NCBI GenBank assembly: GCA_035550215.1
Contig: DASZPM010000011.1
Coordinates: 84,818 to 148,817 of the forward strand
Length of the DNA: 64,000 bases
Direction: 5' to 3'
Source of the DNA: JABDFW01 sp035550215
Lineage (GTDB): Bacteria; Bacteroidota; Bacteroidia; Chitinophagales; Chitinophagaceae
A model generated the notes under the pieces. The model searched no databases. It saw nothing but the letters and a program-made list of their open reading frames with translations, and was not told the origin of the DNA. Numbering within the stretch: position 1 is the stretch's first letter; every line of letters starts with the position of its first letter. Below, one piece after another: positions 34,398 through 43,209 of the stretch. Made by a program: the position numbers and the translations under genes.

Positions 34398-35402
34398 ATG
34401 AGTTTTTTAGAAGTATCCTCCGTTACTAAAAAAGAAGGAGATACAGCCGCGGTCCGCGACATAACATTTACCCAGGAAAAATTGCGGAAAATCGCCATTG
34501 CCGGTGAAACCGGCTCAGGCAAAAGCACACTGCTTAAAATTATTGCCGGCATTATTTCACCCGATTCCGGTACTGTTTTATTTGAAGGCCAACGGCTGAA
34601 AAGGATACCCGGGGAAAAACTAATACCTGGCCATCCCGGCATAGCCTACCTGAGCCAGCAATTTGAATTGCCGCATTTTTTAACCGTTGAACAGGTTTTG
34701 ATATACGCCAACCCGCTGCCCGATGACGAAGCGGAAAAAGACCAAGCCGCGAAAGAATTATATGAACTCTGCAAAATAACCCACCTGCTAAAACGCAGGA
34801 CAGACCAGCTTTCAGGCGGAGAGAGGCAGCGCATAGCGCTTGCGCGCCTACTTATCACCGCTCCCCGCCTCCTGTTACTGGATGAGCCATTTAGCAACCT
34901 TGACATGATTCACAAAAACATCTTGAAAAATGTGCTGCATGATGTTGAAAAAAAACTGGCTGTTACCTGTATACTCGTGTCTCACGACCCGTTAGATACC
35001 TTATCGTGGGCGGATGAAATGATTGTGATGCGCAGGGGTGAAATTATTCAGCAGGCTTCACCAAAACAAATATACCGGCAGCCTGCCAACGATTATGTGG
35101 CTGGCCTGCTGGGCAAATACAACATAATAAGCCCGGCGCTTGCCGAATATATTCCCGGCCTGAAACGCATGGCAGCTAACAGGAAAATATTCATCAGGCC
35201 CGAGGATATAATGATAGTAGCCACGGAAAAAAATATACTTAAGGCCAGCGTGGAAGACATCATATTTTACGGCAGCAATTACGAGATACATGTAATGGTA
35301 GCAGGCAATAATACCCTGGTAATAAATACGCAAATATGCAATGTTTCCCGCGGAGATATAATCACTATTGCCCTGCGCCTGCAGGATGTTTGGTTTATTT
35401 AA
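34398..35402 (+). CDS. ABC transporter ATP-binding protein (orphan, MalK/PotA-like layout)
   Basis: Cytosolic ATPase subunit, 334 residues. Walker A GETGSGKST (36-44), signature LSGGERQ (138-144), Walker B LLLLDEP (158-164) and H-loop H196 are intact. After residue 230 a C-terminal regulatory domain resembles the TOBE-type extension of import ATPases (IFIRPEDIMIVATEKNILKASVEDIIFYGSNYEIHVMV). That suggests an importer, but no permease or binding protein lies next to it. A TATATTCG near-box (34385-34392) lies just before the ATG. Its partner subunits must be elsewhere, or it serves another function. Confidence 0.9.
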   Translation: MSFLEVSSVTKKEGDTAAVRDITFTQEKLRKIAIAGETGSGKSTLLKIIAGIISPDSGTVLFEGQRLKRIPGEKLIPGHPGIAYLSQQFELPHFLTVEQVLIYANPLPDDEAEKDQAAKELYELCKITHLLKRRTDQLSGGERQRIALARLLITAPRLLLLDEPFSNLDMIHKNILKNVLHDVEKKLAVTCILVSHDPLDTLSWADEMIVMRRGEIIQQASPKQIYRQPANDYVAGLLGKYNIISPALAEYIPGLKRMAANRKIFIRPEDIMIVATEKNILKASVEDIIFYGSNYEIHVMVAGNNTLVINTQICNVSRGDIITIALRLQDVWFI

Positions 35403-35472
35403 TATTAACATTCTTAATCATATTTTATATGCTTTCAATGGGTATTTAATTTCAGCGGCACCGCTTACCTTT

Positions 35473-35480
35473 TATATTTG
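35473..35480 (+). promoter_or_regulatory. -7 box of the response regulator gene
   Basis: TATATTTG fully matches TAnnTTTG and is followed by C. It lies 30 nt upstream of the ATG at 35511 and overlaps an in-frame TTG at 35478, which shows that this TTG is not the start. Confidence 0.65.
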
Positions 35481-35510
35481 CACTACGTACCAGCACAATT
35501 TGAAAAAACT

Positions 35511-35885
35511 ATGAAAGAGATATTGCTTGTAGAAGATGATGCCCTTTACTCAAAAATTTTAAGCTACATACTTGAAAACAGCGGGTATATTGTAGAATGC
35601 GCCAACAACGGGTTACAGGCCATGGAGATGACGAATGAAAAGACGTACGACCTGATTATTACCGATATTCTTATGCCGCTGGCAAACGGCCTCGACTTGC
35701 TGACATACCTGCGGGGCAATGACAAGACCCGCGACGCGAAAGTGCTGGTGTTATCTGTAATGAGTAACGAATATTATTGGGCTGAAAGCCTTGCGCGCGG
35801 CGCTGATGATTATATAAGAAAGCCGGTAAAGGCAAAGGACCTTATACAAACTGTAAGGCGGCTGCTTTATTCTGCCGCGGCTTAA
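35511..35885 (+). CDS. Single-domain response regulator (CheY-like)
   Basis: A 124-residue receiver domain with no output domain. Seen: acidic pocket E8-D9-D10, phosphoacceptor D52 in LIITDILMP, and K104 in YIRKPVKAKDL. It ends right after the last helix. Such stand-alone receivers act by protein contact or in phosphorelays. No histidine kinase is adjacent; the PAS/DHp protein at 55.7 kb is the only sensor-like gene in the window. The ATG at 35511 is set by the upstream -7 box. Confidence 0.93.
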   Translation: MKEILLVEDDALYSKILSYILENSGYIVECANNGLQAMEMTNEKTYDLIITDILMPLANGLDLLTYLRGNDKTRDAKVLVLSVMSNEYYWAESLARGADDYIRKPVKAKDLIQTVRRLLYSAAA

Positions 35886-36004
35886 TATTCACCGGTTTGC
35901 ATATAATCTCCTTTTTTCTCTTTGTGCACAATTACTACTGGGCCCAAATTTCCTGTTTGTTTATTTATCAGTAAAAGAATATTTTGCGTGGCATAACGCA
36001 TGTA

Positions 36005-36391
36005 ATGAAAATTGAACACATTGCTTTTTGGGCGAACGATATTGAAACGCTGAAAGGTTTTTACACCACCTATTTCAACATGCGTTGTAATGATAAATAC
36101 ACCAATACCAAAAAACAATTTGAGTCTTATTTTCTTTCTTTTGACGACAACAGCACAAGAATAGAACTGATGCAACGCACCGGTATCGGTGGTGACAATA
36201 CAACCGGCCACATTATTGGCCCGGCACATATAGCTATATCAACCGGCAGCAGGGAAGCAGTAGACCGGCTTACAGCCCGGCTAAAAAATGATGGCTATAT
36301 TATTGCCGGGGAACCCCGTGTTACCGGTGACGGTTATTATGAAAGTGTTGTGCTTGACCCTGAAGGAAATCACATTGAAATAACTGTATGA
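36005..36391 (+). CDS. VOC family (glyoxalase/bleomycin-resistance-like) protein
   Basis: A 128-residue protein of the vicinal-oxygen-chelate superfamily, made of two beta-alpha-beta-beta-beta units: MKIEHIAFWANDIETLKGFYTTYFNM and the second half from GPAHIAISTGSREAVDRLTARLKNDGY to VLDPEGNHIEITV. Metal-ligand candidates are H5 (IEHIAFW), H in GPAHIAI and E in the last NHIEITV. A bulk of relatives are lyases or binding proteins of unknown substrate. The ATG at 36005 is chosen over an in-frame ATG 21 nt upstream because the fold starts at MKIEHIAF. Confidence 0.88.
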   Translation: MKIEHIAFWANDIETLKGFYTTYFNMRCNDKYTNTKKQFESYFLSFDDNSTRIELMQRTGIGGDNTTGHIIGPAHIAISTGSREAVDRLTARLKNDGYIIAGEPRVTGDGYYESVVLDPEGNHIEITV

Positions 36392-36427
36392 TTTATTAGT
36401 GCAGTTTGCCTGTAAAAACAATGACCA

Positions 36428-37030
36428 TTGAAAAAGACAATAATTTTTGATTTTGGCGGGGTACTGATAGACTGGGACCCGCGGCACCTGTATAAAAAAA
36501 TATTTGAAGATGAGAGTGAAATGGAATGGTTTCTCGGCAATGTTTGCACCCTGCACTGGAACCTGCAACAGGACGGGGGCAGGCCGTTTGCAGATGCCGT
36601 AGCTATGCTACAGGAGCAGCATCCGCAATATGCCGGACATATACAGGCGTACCATACCCGTTGGGAAGAAATGCTGAATGGCCCCATTGAAGATACCGTG
36701 CAAATACTGCATGAACTTAAACGAAAAGGCTATACCATTTATGGATTAACCAACTGGAGCGCAGAAACTTTCCCGGTAGCGCTGCAGCGGTTTGATTTTT
36801 TGCATGAGCTTGATGGCATAGTGGTTTCAGGCGAGGAAAAAATAGTTAAGCCTGACAACGCCATATTTAATTTGCTGCTGAAGCGCTATAATCTAAAGGC
36901 TCCTGATTGCATTTTTATTGATGACAACCTGTACAATATTGAAGCCGCACATAACCTTGGCTTCGGCACTATACATTTTGCATCACCGGCAAATTTGAAA
37001 AGCAGGTTGCAGGAGATGAGCGTATTGTAA
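36428..37030 (+). CDS. HAD family hydrolase (haloacid dehalogenase-like, subfamily IA)
   Basis: Cytosolic phosphatase-like enzyme, 200 residues. Motif I is FDFGGVLIDWDPRHLY; here the first aspartate is D8 and the usual DxD second Asp is replaced by glycine, a form common in the YihX-like/dehalogenase-type branch. Motif II is the T in YGLTNWSAETFP, motif III K in EEKIVKPDNAIFNLLLKRY, and motif IV D-D in CIFIDDNLYNIEAAHNLGF. The substrate is unknown. The start is TTG at 36428; no in-frame ATG precedes motif I. It converges with the phosphoribosyltransferase gene with a 3-nt gap. Confidence 0.88.
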   Translation: MKKTIIFDFGGVLIDWDPRHLYKKIFEDESEMEWFLGNVCTLHWNLQQDGGRPFADAVAMLQEQHPQYAGHIQAYHTRWEEMLNGPIEDTVQILHELKRKGYTIYGLTNWSAETFPVALQRFDFLHELDGIVVSGEEKIVKPDNAIFNLLLKRYNLKAPDCIFIDDNLYNIEAAHNLGFGTIHFASPANLKSRLQEMSVL

Positions 37031-37033
37031 ATC

Positions 37034-37534
37034 TCATTCTATGTAAGCCCCCGTAACAACACCATTCTCCAGTTCAACCTGTATAAAATCTTCAGAAGTG
37101 GTTGCTACGGAACTACCCACATAATCCGGTTTCACCGGGAAGTGCTTATGCATCCTTTCCACCAAAACAAGGGTTTGTATTCTTTTAGGATGAAAAGCCA
37201 GTAAGGGTTTCATGGCATACATAAGGGCCTTACCGCTATTGCTTACGTCATCAACAACAATCACGTTTTTGTTATCCAGGTTTATCTGCTCGCTTAATGT
37301 AACATCTTCCGGGTTGTGCTTGTCAAGGCTTACCGAAATAACTTTTACCTCGTTATGCAGGTAGTCTTTTATTAACCCTGCAACAATTTCAGCAATACCG
37401 GTACCGCTATTACGTACGCCGATAAAAACAATAGGCGCGTCATCACCGCTAAGATTTTCGGCTATTTGCAAGGCCATCCTGTGCAGCTTCTGGTTGGCGC
37501 TCTCCGCGTTTAAAACATATCTTTTTCCGGGCAT
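37034..37534 (-). CDS. Phosphoribosyltransferase family protein (PyrR-like)
   Basis: Type I phosphoribosyltransferase, 166 residues from ATG 37534. The PRPP-binding motif is VIVVDDVSNSGKALMYAM, and the hood and flexible loop regions (IVFIGVRNSGTGIAEIV, VISVSLDKHNPEDV) resemble PyrR, the pyrimidine attenuation protein/uracil phosphoribosyltransferase. No pyrimidine gene is adjacent, so a regulatory PyrR role is not supported by context; purine or pyrimidine salvage is equally possible. An in-frame TTG at 37555 is rejected because it lies inside a -7 box. Confidence 0.85.
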   Translation of the reverse strand: MPGKRYVLNAESANQKLHRMALQIAENLSGDDAPIVFIGVRNSGTGIAEIVAGLIKDYLHNEVKVISVSLDKHNPEDVTLSEQINLDNKNVIVVDDVSNSGKALMYAMKPLLAFHPKRIQTLVLVERMHKHFPVKPDYVGSSVATTSEDFIQVELENGVVTGAYIE

Positions 37535-37552
37535 TCCACTCAAATTATATTG

Positions 37553-37560
37553 CAAAATAA
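37553..37560 (-). promoter_or_regulatory. -7 box of the phosphoribosyltransferase gene
   Basis: On the minus strand TTATTTTG followed by CAAT, one mismatch to TAnnTTTG, 18 nt upstream of the ATG at 37534. It overlaps the alternative TTG start and argues against it. Confidence 0.45.
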
Positions 37561-37624
37561 GCAGATTTTATGCATGACTGCAATTTCATTACGCCAACCG
37601 GGTGCGCTCTTTTGCCAAAACCCT

Positions 37625-37632
37625 TAGATTTG
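37625..37632 (+). promoter_or_regulatory. -7 box of the HdrC-like gene
   Basis: TAGATTTG is a full match to TAnnTTTG, 17 nt before the ATG at 37650. It lies inside an in-frame upstream extension (to 37602), which therefore is not translated. Confidence 0.65.
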
Positions 37633-37649
37633 TGCAACAACTATTGCCA

Positions 37650-38972
37650 ATGAATATTGTTGCACAGGTTTTATTTATTGCGTTAGCCGGCTCTTCAGTA
37701 TGGTTGTTTAGCAGGAATATACTCAGGATAAGACGGTACATATTATTGGGAAAAGAGGAGGATTTTAGCGGCGATAAGCCCAGGCGGTGGCGTAACTTGC
37801 TGCTACTGGCATTCGGGCAGAAAAAAATGTTTAAAAACCCGCTGGTAGCGGTGATGCATTTTGTTATTTATGCCGGGTTTATCATTATAAATATTGAAGT
37901 GCTGGAGATATTTTTAGATGGAGTTTTTGGTACGCACCGTATCTTTTCTTCTCCCCTCGGCGCCGCTTATTCGTGGCTTATTAATGGTTTTGAGTTTTTA
38001 GCTGTGGGCGTTTTAACCGCGTGCGTTATTTTTTTAATAAGAAGAAATGTTCTCAAACTAAAACGTTTTATAAGCAAAGACCTGGATGGATGGCCGCGCA
38101 GTGATGCTAATTATATACTCATCACGGAAATCATCCTGATGACGCTGTTTTTAACGATGAACGCAGCAGATACTTTATTGCAGCAAAGGGGCTACGGCCA
38201 TTATGCAGAGCATCTAACAGGCAACTTTGCATTTTCATCTTTTATTCAGCCGTTACTTTCAGGCATAAGCAATAATGGGCTTGTTGGGATAGAGCGCACC
38301 TGCTGGTGGCTGCATATTACGGGCATTTTTGCCTTTTTAAATTACCTGCCCTATTCAAAACACCTGCATATACTGTTTGCATTTCCCAATGCCTATTTTG
38401 CAAGGTTTACGCCCCAGGGCAAAATGCCAAACATGCCCGACATACAAAATGAAGTGCTGTATGCTATGCAGCCCGAGCTTGCTCCTGCGGCAGATGCCAC
38501 CCCTCCCGAACATAAGGCATTTGGCGCAAAGGATGTATTCGATCTTAGCTGGCGCAACCTGCTTGATGCGTACAGTTGCACGGAATGCGGCCGGTGCACC
38601 GCTGCCTGCCCGGCAAACATTACCGGCAAAGCTTTAAGCCCAAGGCTGATTATGATGAAAACAAGGGACAGGACTGAGGAAACAGGCCGCAACATTGACG
38701 CTAACGGCAGTTTTAAAGACGACGGCAAAACCCTGCTGCACAGTTATATTACTGAGGAAGAATTACGTGCCTGCACTACCTGCAATGCCTGCGTGGAAGA
38801 ATGCCCCGTGAGCATATCCCCGCTTGATATTATCATACAATTGCGCAGGTACTTAATTATGGAAGAAAGCAACGCAACGCCTGAATGGAATAATATGTTC
38901 AGCAATATTGAAAATAATTTCGCACCGTGGAAATTATCGCCGGACGACAGGGATGCGTGGACAGCCGGTTAA
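37650..38972 (+). CDS. Membrane-anchored 4Fe-4S protein (HdrC/GlpC-like)
   Basis: Respiratory-type electron-transfer protein of 440 residues. Five or so membrane helices fill the first 260 residues (VAQVLFIALAGSSVWLFS, NPLVAVMHFVIYAGFIIINIEVL, WLINGFEFLAVGVLTACVIFLI, ILITEIILMTLFLTMNAAD). A cytosolic domain follows with two cluster motifs, C310-x2-C-x2-C-x3-CP (SCTECGRCTAACP) and C375-x2-C-x2-C-x3-CP (ACTTCNACVEECP). In many Bacteroidota a second gene with CCG (heterodisulfide-reductase B-like) domains follows immediately; here the next gene is an opposite-strand LysE, so that partner is missing. Electron donor and acceptor are unknown. Confidence 0.88.
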   Translation: MNIVAQVLFIALAGSSVWLFSRNILRIRRYILLGKEEDFSGDKPRRWRNLLLLAFGQKKMFKNPLVAVMHFVIYAGFIIINIEVLEIFLDGVFGTHRIFSSPLGAAYSWLINGFEFLAVGVLTACVIFLIRRNVLKLKRFISKDLDGWPRSDANYILITEIILMTLFLTMNAADTLLQQRGYGHYAEHLTGNFAFSSFIQPLLSGISNNGLVGIERTCWWLHITGIFAFLNYLPYSKHLHILFAFPNAYFARFTPQGKMPNMPDIQNEVLYAMQPELAPAADATPPEHKAFGAKDVFDLSWRNLLDAYSCTECGRCTAACPANITGKALSPRLIMMKTRDRTEETGRNIDANGSFKDDGKTLLHSYITEEELRACTTCNACVEECPVSISPLDIIIQLRRYLIMEESNATPEWNNMFSNIENNFAPWKLSPDDRDAWTAG

Positions 38973-38974
38973 CG

Positions 38975-39619
38975 CTATGATGTGGGCAATTCTTTCACAA
39001 AAAATATCCTGTACAGTTGCGCAAGGGCTGCTATTACAAACACAACGCCCATAATAATATTGAGTATTTTGGTATTGGCTTTCATTTTAACTATAAGCCA
39101 GTTGCCACCGTACATGTATACTGCCAGCCCGCTAACAGTGCCTAAACCGCACCCCATGCTAAAAACATTAAAATCGCTTAGGCCGGTATTTAATGCATGC
39201 AGGTTTATAAGGTAGCTGCTCCATATAAACCAAAAAGGCACCTGCGCAGGGTTCAACAAACTCATCGTTATTCCCAATGCAAACCTGTTAAGCCTGTTAT
39301 TAAGCAGCAAAGGCTTTTTTTCACCTTGTTGTTTAAGGGCTGATATAAATGTTGCGGTCCCCAATGCAAAGAACAAAACAACCGTTAGCCAGTTAACTAT
39401 TTCAAAAAATACCTGGTGGCGTACAATCCAGGCTACGCCGGTAACGGTAAGCCGTACATATACAATTTCAATTATGGTTACGCCAATGGTGTACTTCCAG
39501 GCGTTTTTAAAATTTTCTGATACCGCAATTTGCGTCGCGGTAATGCTCATGGTCCCTAGCGGCAGTTGCCCTAAAAAACTAACCAGCCAGCCAAGCCAAA
39601 ATGTTATAAACAGGTTCAT
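38975..39619 (-). CDS. LysE/RhtB family exporter
   Basis: Inner-membrane amino-acid-type exporter, 214 residues from ATG 39619. Six hydrophobic helices are visible. The opening MNLFITFWLGWLVSFLGQLPLGTMSITATQIAVSENFKNAWKYTIG has the LysE pattern (P-G-P replaced by LPLGT, then N-x-x-x-x-x-G), and ITMSLLNPAQVPFWFIWSSY carries the conserved N-P-x-x-x-P-F-W. The substrate is unknown. The upstream in-frame extension to 39670 is unlike the family. A TATAATTG near-box (39634-39641, minus) lies 15 nt before the start. Confidence 0.85.
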   Translation of the reverse strand: MNLFITFWLGWLVSFLGQLPLGTMSITATQIAVSENFKNAWKYTIGVTIIEIVYVRLTVTGVAWIVRHQVFFEIVNWLTVVLFFALGTATFISALKQQGEKKPLLLNNRLNRFALGITMSLLNPAQVPFWFIWSSYLINLHALNTGLSDFNVFSMGCGLGTVSGLAVYMYGGNWLIVKMKANTKILNIIMGVVFVIAALAQLYRIFFVKELPTS

Positions 39620-39818
39620 GTAAAATAAAATTGCAATTATACAGTAAAAGTCAACAATAACAGCAGCCATTATATACGGCCATTTAATACGTGTCGCTGT
39701 TAAATACCTTACACGTCAACTGCTTATATTCCTGTAAATCTATTTTTTGTATTCTGCCCTTTCTTTCATTACTTAGCTAATAATTGTCATTTTTACGATT
39801 AAAACCGCCATTGAAAAA

Positions 39819-42800
39819 ATGCTTACCAAAACCTGCCTGCAAAAAATTGCTCCTGTTGTAACATTGGCAATACTGCTTACTGCGTGTAACAATAATACCA
39901 CAACAACGCCCCGGGGCGACAGCCTTACAGATGCGCAAAAACGCCTGCCGGAAAATGCGCTGAAAGGGCTTGACGTATTTGAAGGCCTTGAGGTACATAC
40001 GATGGCGACAGAGCCTATGCTAAAGAATCCAACTAATATTGATGTGGATGAACGCGGCCGCGTATGGGTAACAGAAGCTTATAATTACCGGCCGGCTATA
40101 AACGGCAACCCTGTAAACCCTGCCGGCGACCGCATAATGATTTTGGAAGATACCAACGGCGATGGCAAAATGGATACGGGCAAAGTATTTTACCAGGGGC
40201 CTGAAATAAACGCGCCCTTAGGCGTTTGTGTTTTGGGTAAAGAGGTACTGATATCCCAAAGCCCCTATGTATGGGCTTTTTACGATGATAATGGCGACGA
40301 TAAGGCAGACAGGAAGGAAATACTTTTCCAGGGTATTGGCGGTGTGCAGCATGATCATGGTATGCACACATTTACATTTGGGCCCGACGGGAAATTATAT
40401 TTCAATTTCGGCAATGAAGGAAAAACGCTGAAAGACAAAAATGGCAAACCCGTGCTTGACCAGGATGGCGATGAAATTGGGCCGCCCAAGTATAAACAGG
40501 GTATGGCATTCAGGTGCGACCCGGATGGTAGCCATGTGGAATGCCTTGGTAATAATTTCAGGAACCCCTACGAAGTGGCTGTTGACAGCTATGGTATATT
40601 ATGGCAAAGCGATAACGATGATGACGGCAACCGCGGCGTACGCATTAACTACGTAATGGACTATGGCAACTATGGTTACCACGACGAAATGACGGATGCA
40701 AGCTGGTACGCTAACAGGACAAACATAGAAGACTCTATCCCCTATCGCCACTGGCATTTGAACGACCCCGGCGTAGTACCCAACCTGTTGCAAACAGGGG
40801 CAGGAAGCCCTACAGGTATTTTGGTGTACGAAGGCGATTTGTTGCCAAAGGAATTCCAGGGACAGCTAATTCACAGTGATGCGGGGCCAAATGTTGTAAG
40901 AAGTTACTCCATAACAAAAGACGGGGCGGGTTACTCTGCCAAAATAATTAATATCTTAAAGGGTGACCGCGACCAGTGGTTCAGGCCTGCAGATGTGTGC
41001 ATTGCCCCCGATGGCTCTTTAATTGTAGCCGATTGGTATGACCCCGGCGTAGGCGGCCACCAGGCAGGCGACCAAACACGCGGCAGGATATACAGGGTTG
41101 CTCCGCCAAACAGTGTGTATTCAGTTCCCAAACAAGACTACAGCACGCCGGAAGGCGCTGTAACGGCGTTACAAAGCCCAAACCTTTCAACCCGTTACCA
41201 CGCCTATACCACATTGCAGGCTATGGGACCAAAAGCCGTACCTGCGCTGGAAAAGCTATGGAATAATAAAGATGCAAATCCACGCATGCGGGCAAGGGCT
41301 TTCTGGGTGTTGGTAAAAATGGCTGGGGCTGATACTCAAAAATATATTCAGCAGGCTGAAAAAGACGACAACCCTGACATACGCATTACTGCCATTCGCG
41401 CAGCAAGAGAACTAAATGCCAATGTTATCGCCGTAGTATCTGCCCTGGTGTTTGACAAGGATATACAGGTGCGAAGAGAATGTGCGCTTGCATTAAGGCA
41501 CAACAATGCGCCGCAGGCGGCTGACTTATGGGCAATACTGGCGCGGCAGCATGATGGCAAAGACCGCTGGTACCTGGAAGCGCTGGGTATTGGCGCAGAC
41601 CGGCAATGGGATAGCTTCTTCAAAGCATGGCTTGCCAAAGTAAACAACAACCCCCTGCAAACTGACGAAGGGAAAGATATAGTTTGGCGTGCAAGAACAG
41701 ATGAGGCTGTGCCGTACCTTGCCCAACTTGCATCTGATAACAATGTCGCTTTAAACCTTCGCCTGCGTTATTTCAGGGCATTCGATTTTAATACAGGCCC
41801 TTTAAAAAATACGCTGCTGGTAAAAATGATTGAGGACAACAAAACCAACGATGTTGCATTGAATAAATTAGTGCTGTATGCCCTGGACAATAAAACCGTC
41901 AGCCAATCAGCGGTCGCGCAAAAAGCATTAACACAGGTGCTCACCTCTGTACAAAGAACGCCGGAATATGTTGAGCTGGTAAACCGCTACCAGGTTAAAG
42001 CCGAAAATGCCAATTTGTTGCAGCTTGCTATTGACAGTTGCAACAACAATTTAGGCAGAAGCGCAGCATCAACGCTTTTAGGGCAGGGTGGCAGTTCAAT
42101 GGCATGGACAGTATTAAATGGAAAAGATACCATTAAGGCAAAGGCGCTGCTATCAGCCTTGAGTGGTGTAGGCTCAAAGGAGTCAATTGACATGATAACA
42201 AATATTGCATTAAGCAATAAATATAATATGAGCGTTCGTAAACATGCGGCGCAAAATATTGGAAGAAGCTGGGATGGAGAAGCGCGTGTACTGGATATTT
42301 TAAAGAACAAAAAAGTGCCGAAAGAATTAATACCCGATGTTGTATCAAGTGTAAGCGGAGCATGGCGAAGCAGTGTACGTACAGAGGCGCAGAGTTACCT
42401 GCCGAACAGCAGCACCGCTGCTACTAAGAAGGCACCGACAATGGCCGATATCAGCGCGCTTACGGGTAACGCAACCAAAGGCAAAACAATATTTATGAAT
42501 ACCTGCAGCCTGTGCCACATGGTGAATAACGAGGGCAACGATTTTGGCCCCAAGCTTACCGAGATAGGCAGCAAGTACCCGAAAGAAGGGTTACTGAACG
42601 CCATTGTAAAGCCATCAGACGGGATAAGCTTCGGCTTTGAGGGATGGGTTTTTAACATGAAAGACAAATCAGTACTCAACGGTATTATAGGCAGTAAAAC
42701 AGAAACAGATATTGACCTTAAATTACCGGGCGGTAATAAACAGCACATAAAAACAAGCGATGTTGCCAGCATGAAGGAGATGAAAACATCAATGATGCCT

Positions 42801-42878
42801 GAAGGCTTGTACCAAACAATGAGCACGCAGGATATGGCGGATTTGCTGGAGTATTTGGAAGGGTTAAAGAAAAAGTAA
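39819..42878 (+). CDS. Large lipoprotein: PVC-type dehydrogenase/beta-propeller, HEAT repeats and cytochrome c domain
   Basis: Exported protein of 1019 residues with a lipobox (ILLTAC, about residue 23). Residues about 45-440 form a sugar-dehydrogenase-like propeller typical of the membrane-bound dehydrogenase domain first described in Planctomycetes and Verrucomicrobia (NPTNIDVDERGRVWVTEAYNYR, RIMILEDTNGDGKMDTGKVF, FGPDGKLYFNFGNEG, CIAPDGSLIVADWYDPGVGGH). Helical HEAT-like repeats follow (about 440-860), then a c-type haem domain with C896-x-x-C899-H900 (CSLCH) and a later methionine ligand candidate. It is probably a periplasmic or outer-membrane redox enzyme acting on a sugar or alcohol. 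Substrate unknown. Confidence 0.9.
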   Translation: MLTKTCLQKIAPVVTLAILLTACNNNTTTTPRGDSLTDAQKRLPENALKGLDVFEGLEVHTMATEPMLKNPTNIDVDERGRVWVTEAYNYRPAINGNPVNPAGDRIMILEDTNGDGKMDTGKVFYQGPEINAPLGVCVLGKEVLISQSPYVWAFYDDNGDDKADRKEILFQGIGGVQHDHGMHTFTFGPDGKLYFNFGNEGKTLKDKNGKPVLDQDGDEIGPPKYKQGMAFRCDPDGSHVECLGNNFRNPYEVAVDSYGILWQSDNDDDGNRGVRINYVMDYGNYGYHDEMTDASWYANRTNIEDSIPYRHWHLNDPGVVPNLLQTGAGSPTGILVYEGDLLPKEFQGQLIHSDAGPNVVRSYSITKDGAGYSAKIINILKGDRDQWFRPADVCIAPDGSLIVADWYDPGVGGHQAGDQTRGRIYRVAPPNSVYSVPKQDYSTPEGAVTALQSPNLSTRYHAYTTLQAMGPKAVPALEKLWNNKDANPRMRARAFWVLVKMAGADTQKYIQQAEKDDNPDIRITAIRAARELNANVIAVVSALVFDKDIQVRRECALALRHNNAPQAADLWAILARQHDGKDRWYLEALGIGADRQWDSFFKAWLAKVNNNPLQTDEGKDIVWRARTDEAVPYLAQLASDNNVALNLRLRYFRAFDFNTGPLKNTLLVKMIEDNKTNDVALNKLVLYALDNKTVSQSAVAQKALTQVLTSVQRTPEYVELVNRYQVKAENANLLQLAIDSCNNNLGRSAASTLLGQGGSSMAWTVLNGKDTIKAKALLSALSGVGSKESIDMITNIALSNKYNMSVRKHAAQNIGRSWDGEARVLDILKNKKVPKELIPDVVSSVSGAWRSSVRTEAQSYLPNSSTAATKKAPTMADISALTGNATKGKTIFMNTCSLCHMVNNEGNDFGPKLTEIGSKYPKEGLLNAIVKPSDGISFGFEGWVFNMKDKSVLNGIIGSKTETDIDLKLPGGNKQHIKTSDVASMKEMKTSMMPEGLYQTMSTQDMADLLEYLEGLKKK

Positions 42879-42973
42879 AGGTTGTTGGTGGGGTCGCCTG
42901 CAATTACAATACAGAATATGAGCGTGTCATTAATACTTCTTTCCCTATTTTCGCGGCCTCAAATAAAACATGA

Positions 42974-43195
42974 ATGTCAACAATTATTAAAGTAAACAGT
43001 AACGGCTCATTAAGAGTAGAAGGAGATTTTCAAATAGTAGATAAAGACGGTAATGCTTACGGTTTGCAGGGGCGCGAAGTGGTATCAATCTGCCGTTGTG
43101 GCCGTTCACAAAATAAACCCTTTTGCGACGGCAGCCATAAAGGCCATTTTGAACACGAGGCGGTGGCATTTGATTTGCCACCCAAAAAAGCATAA
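42974..43195 (+). CDS. CDGSH iron-sulfur domain protein
   Basis: A 73-residue protein with one CDGSH zinc-finger-like motif, CRCGRSQNKPFCDGSH, which binds a [2Fe-2S] cluster through three Cys and one His. Such small proteins (mitoNEET-like) store or transfer clusters or electrons; a specific role here is unknown. It follows the haem protein by 95 nt and converges with the HupE gene (14-nt gap). Confidence 0.92.
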   Translation: MSTIIKVNSNGSLRVEGDFQIVDKDGNAYGLQGREVVSICRCGRSQNKPFCDGSHKGHFEHEAVAFDLPPKKA

Positions 43196-43209
43196 GGGAG
43201 AAATATATG

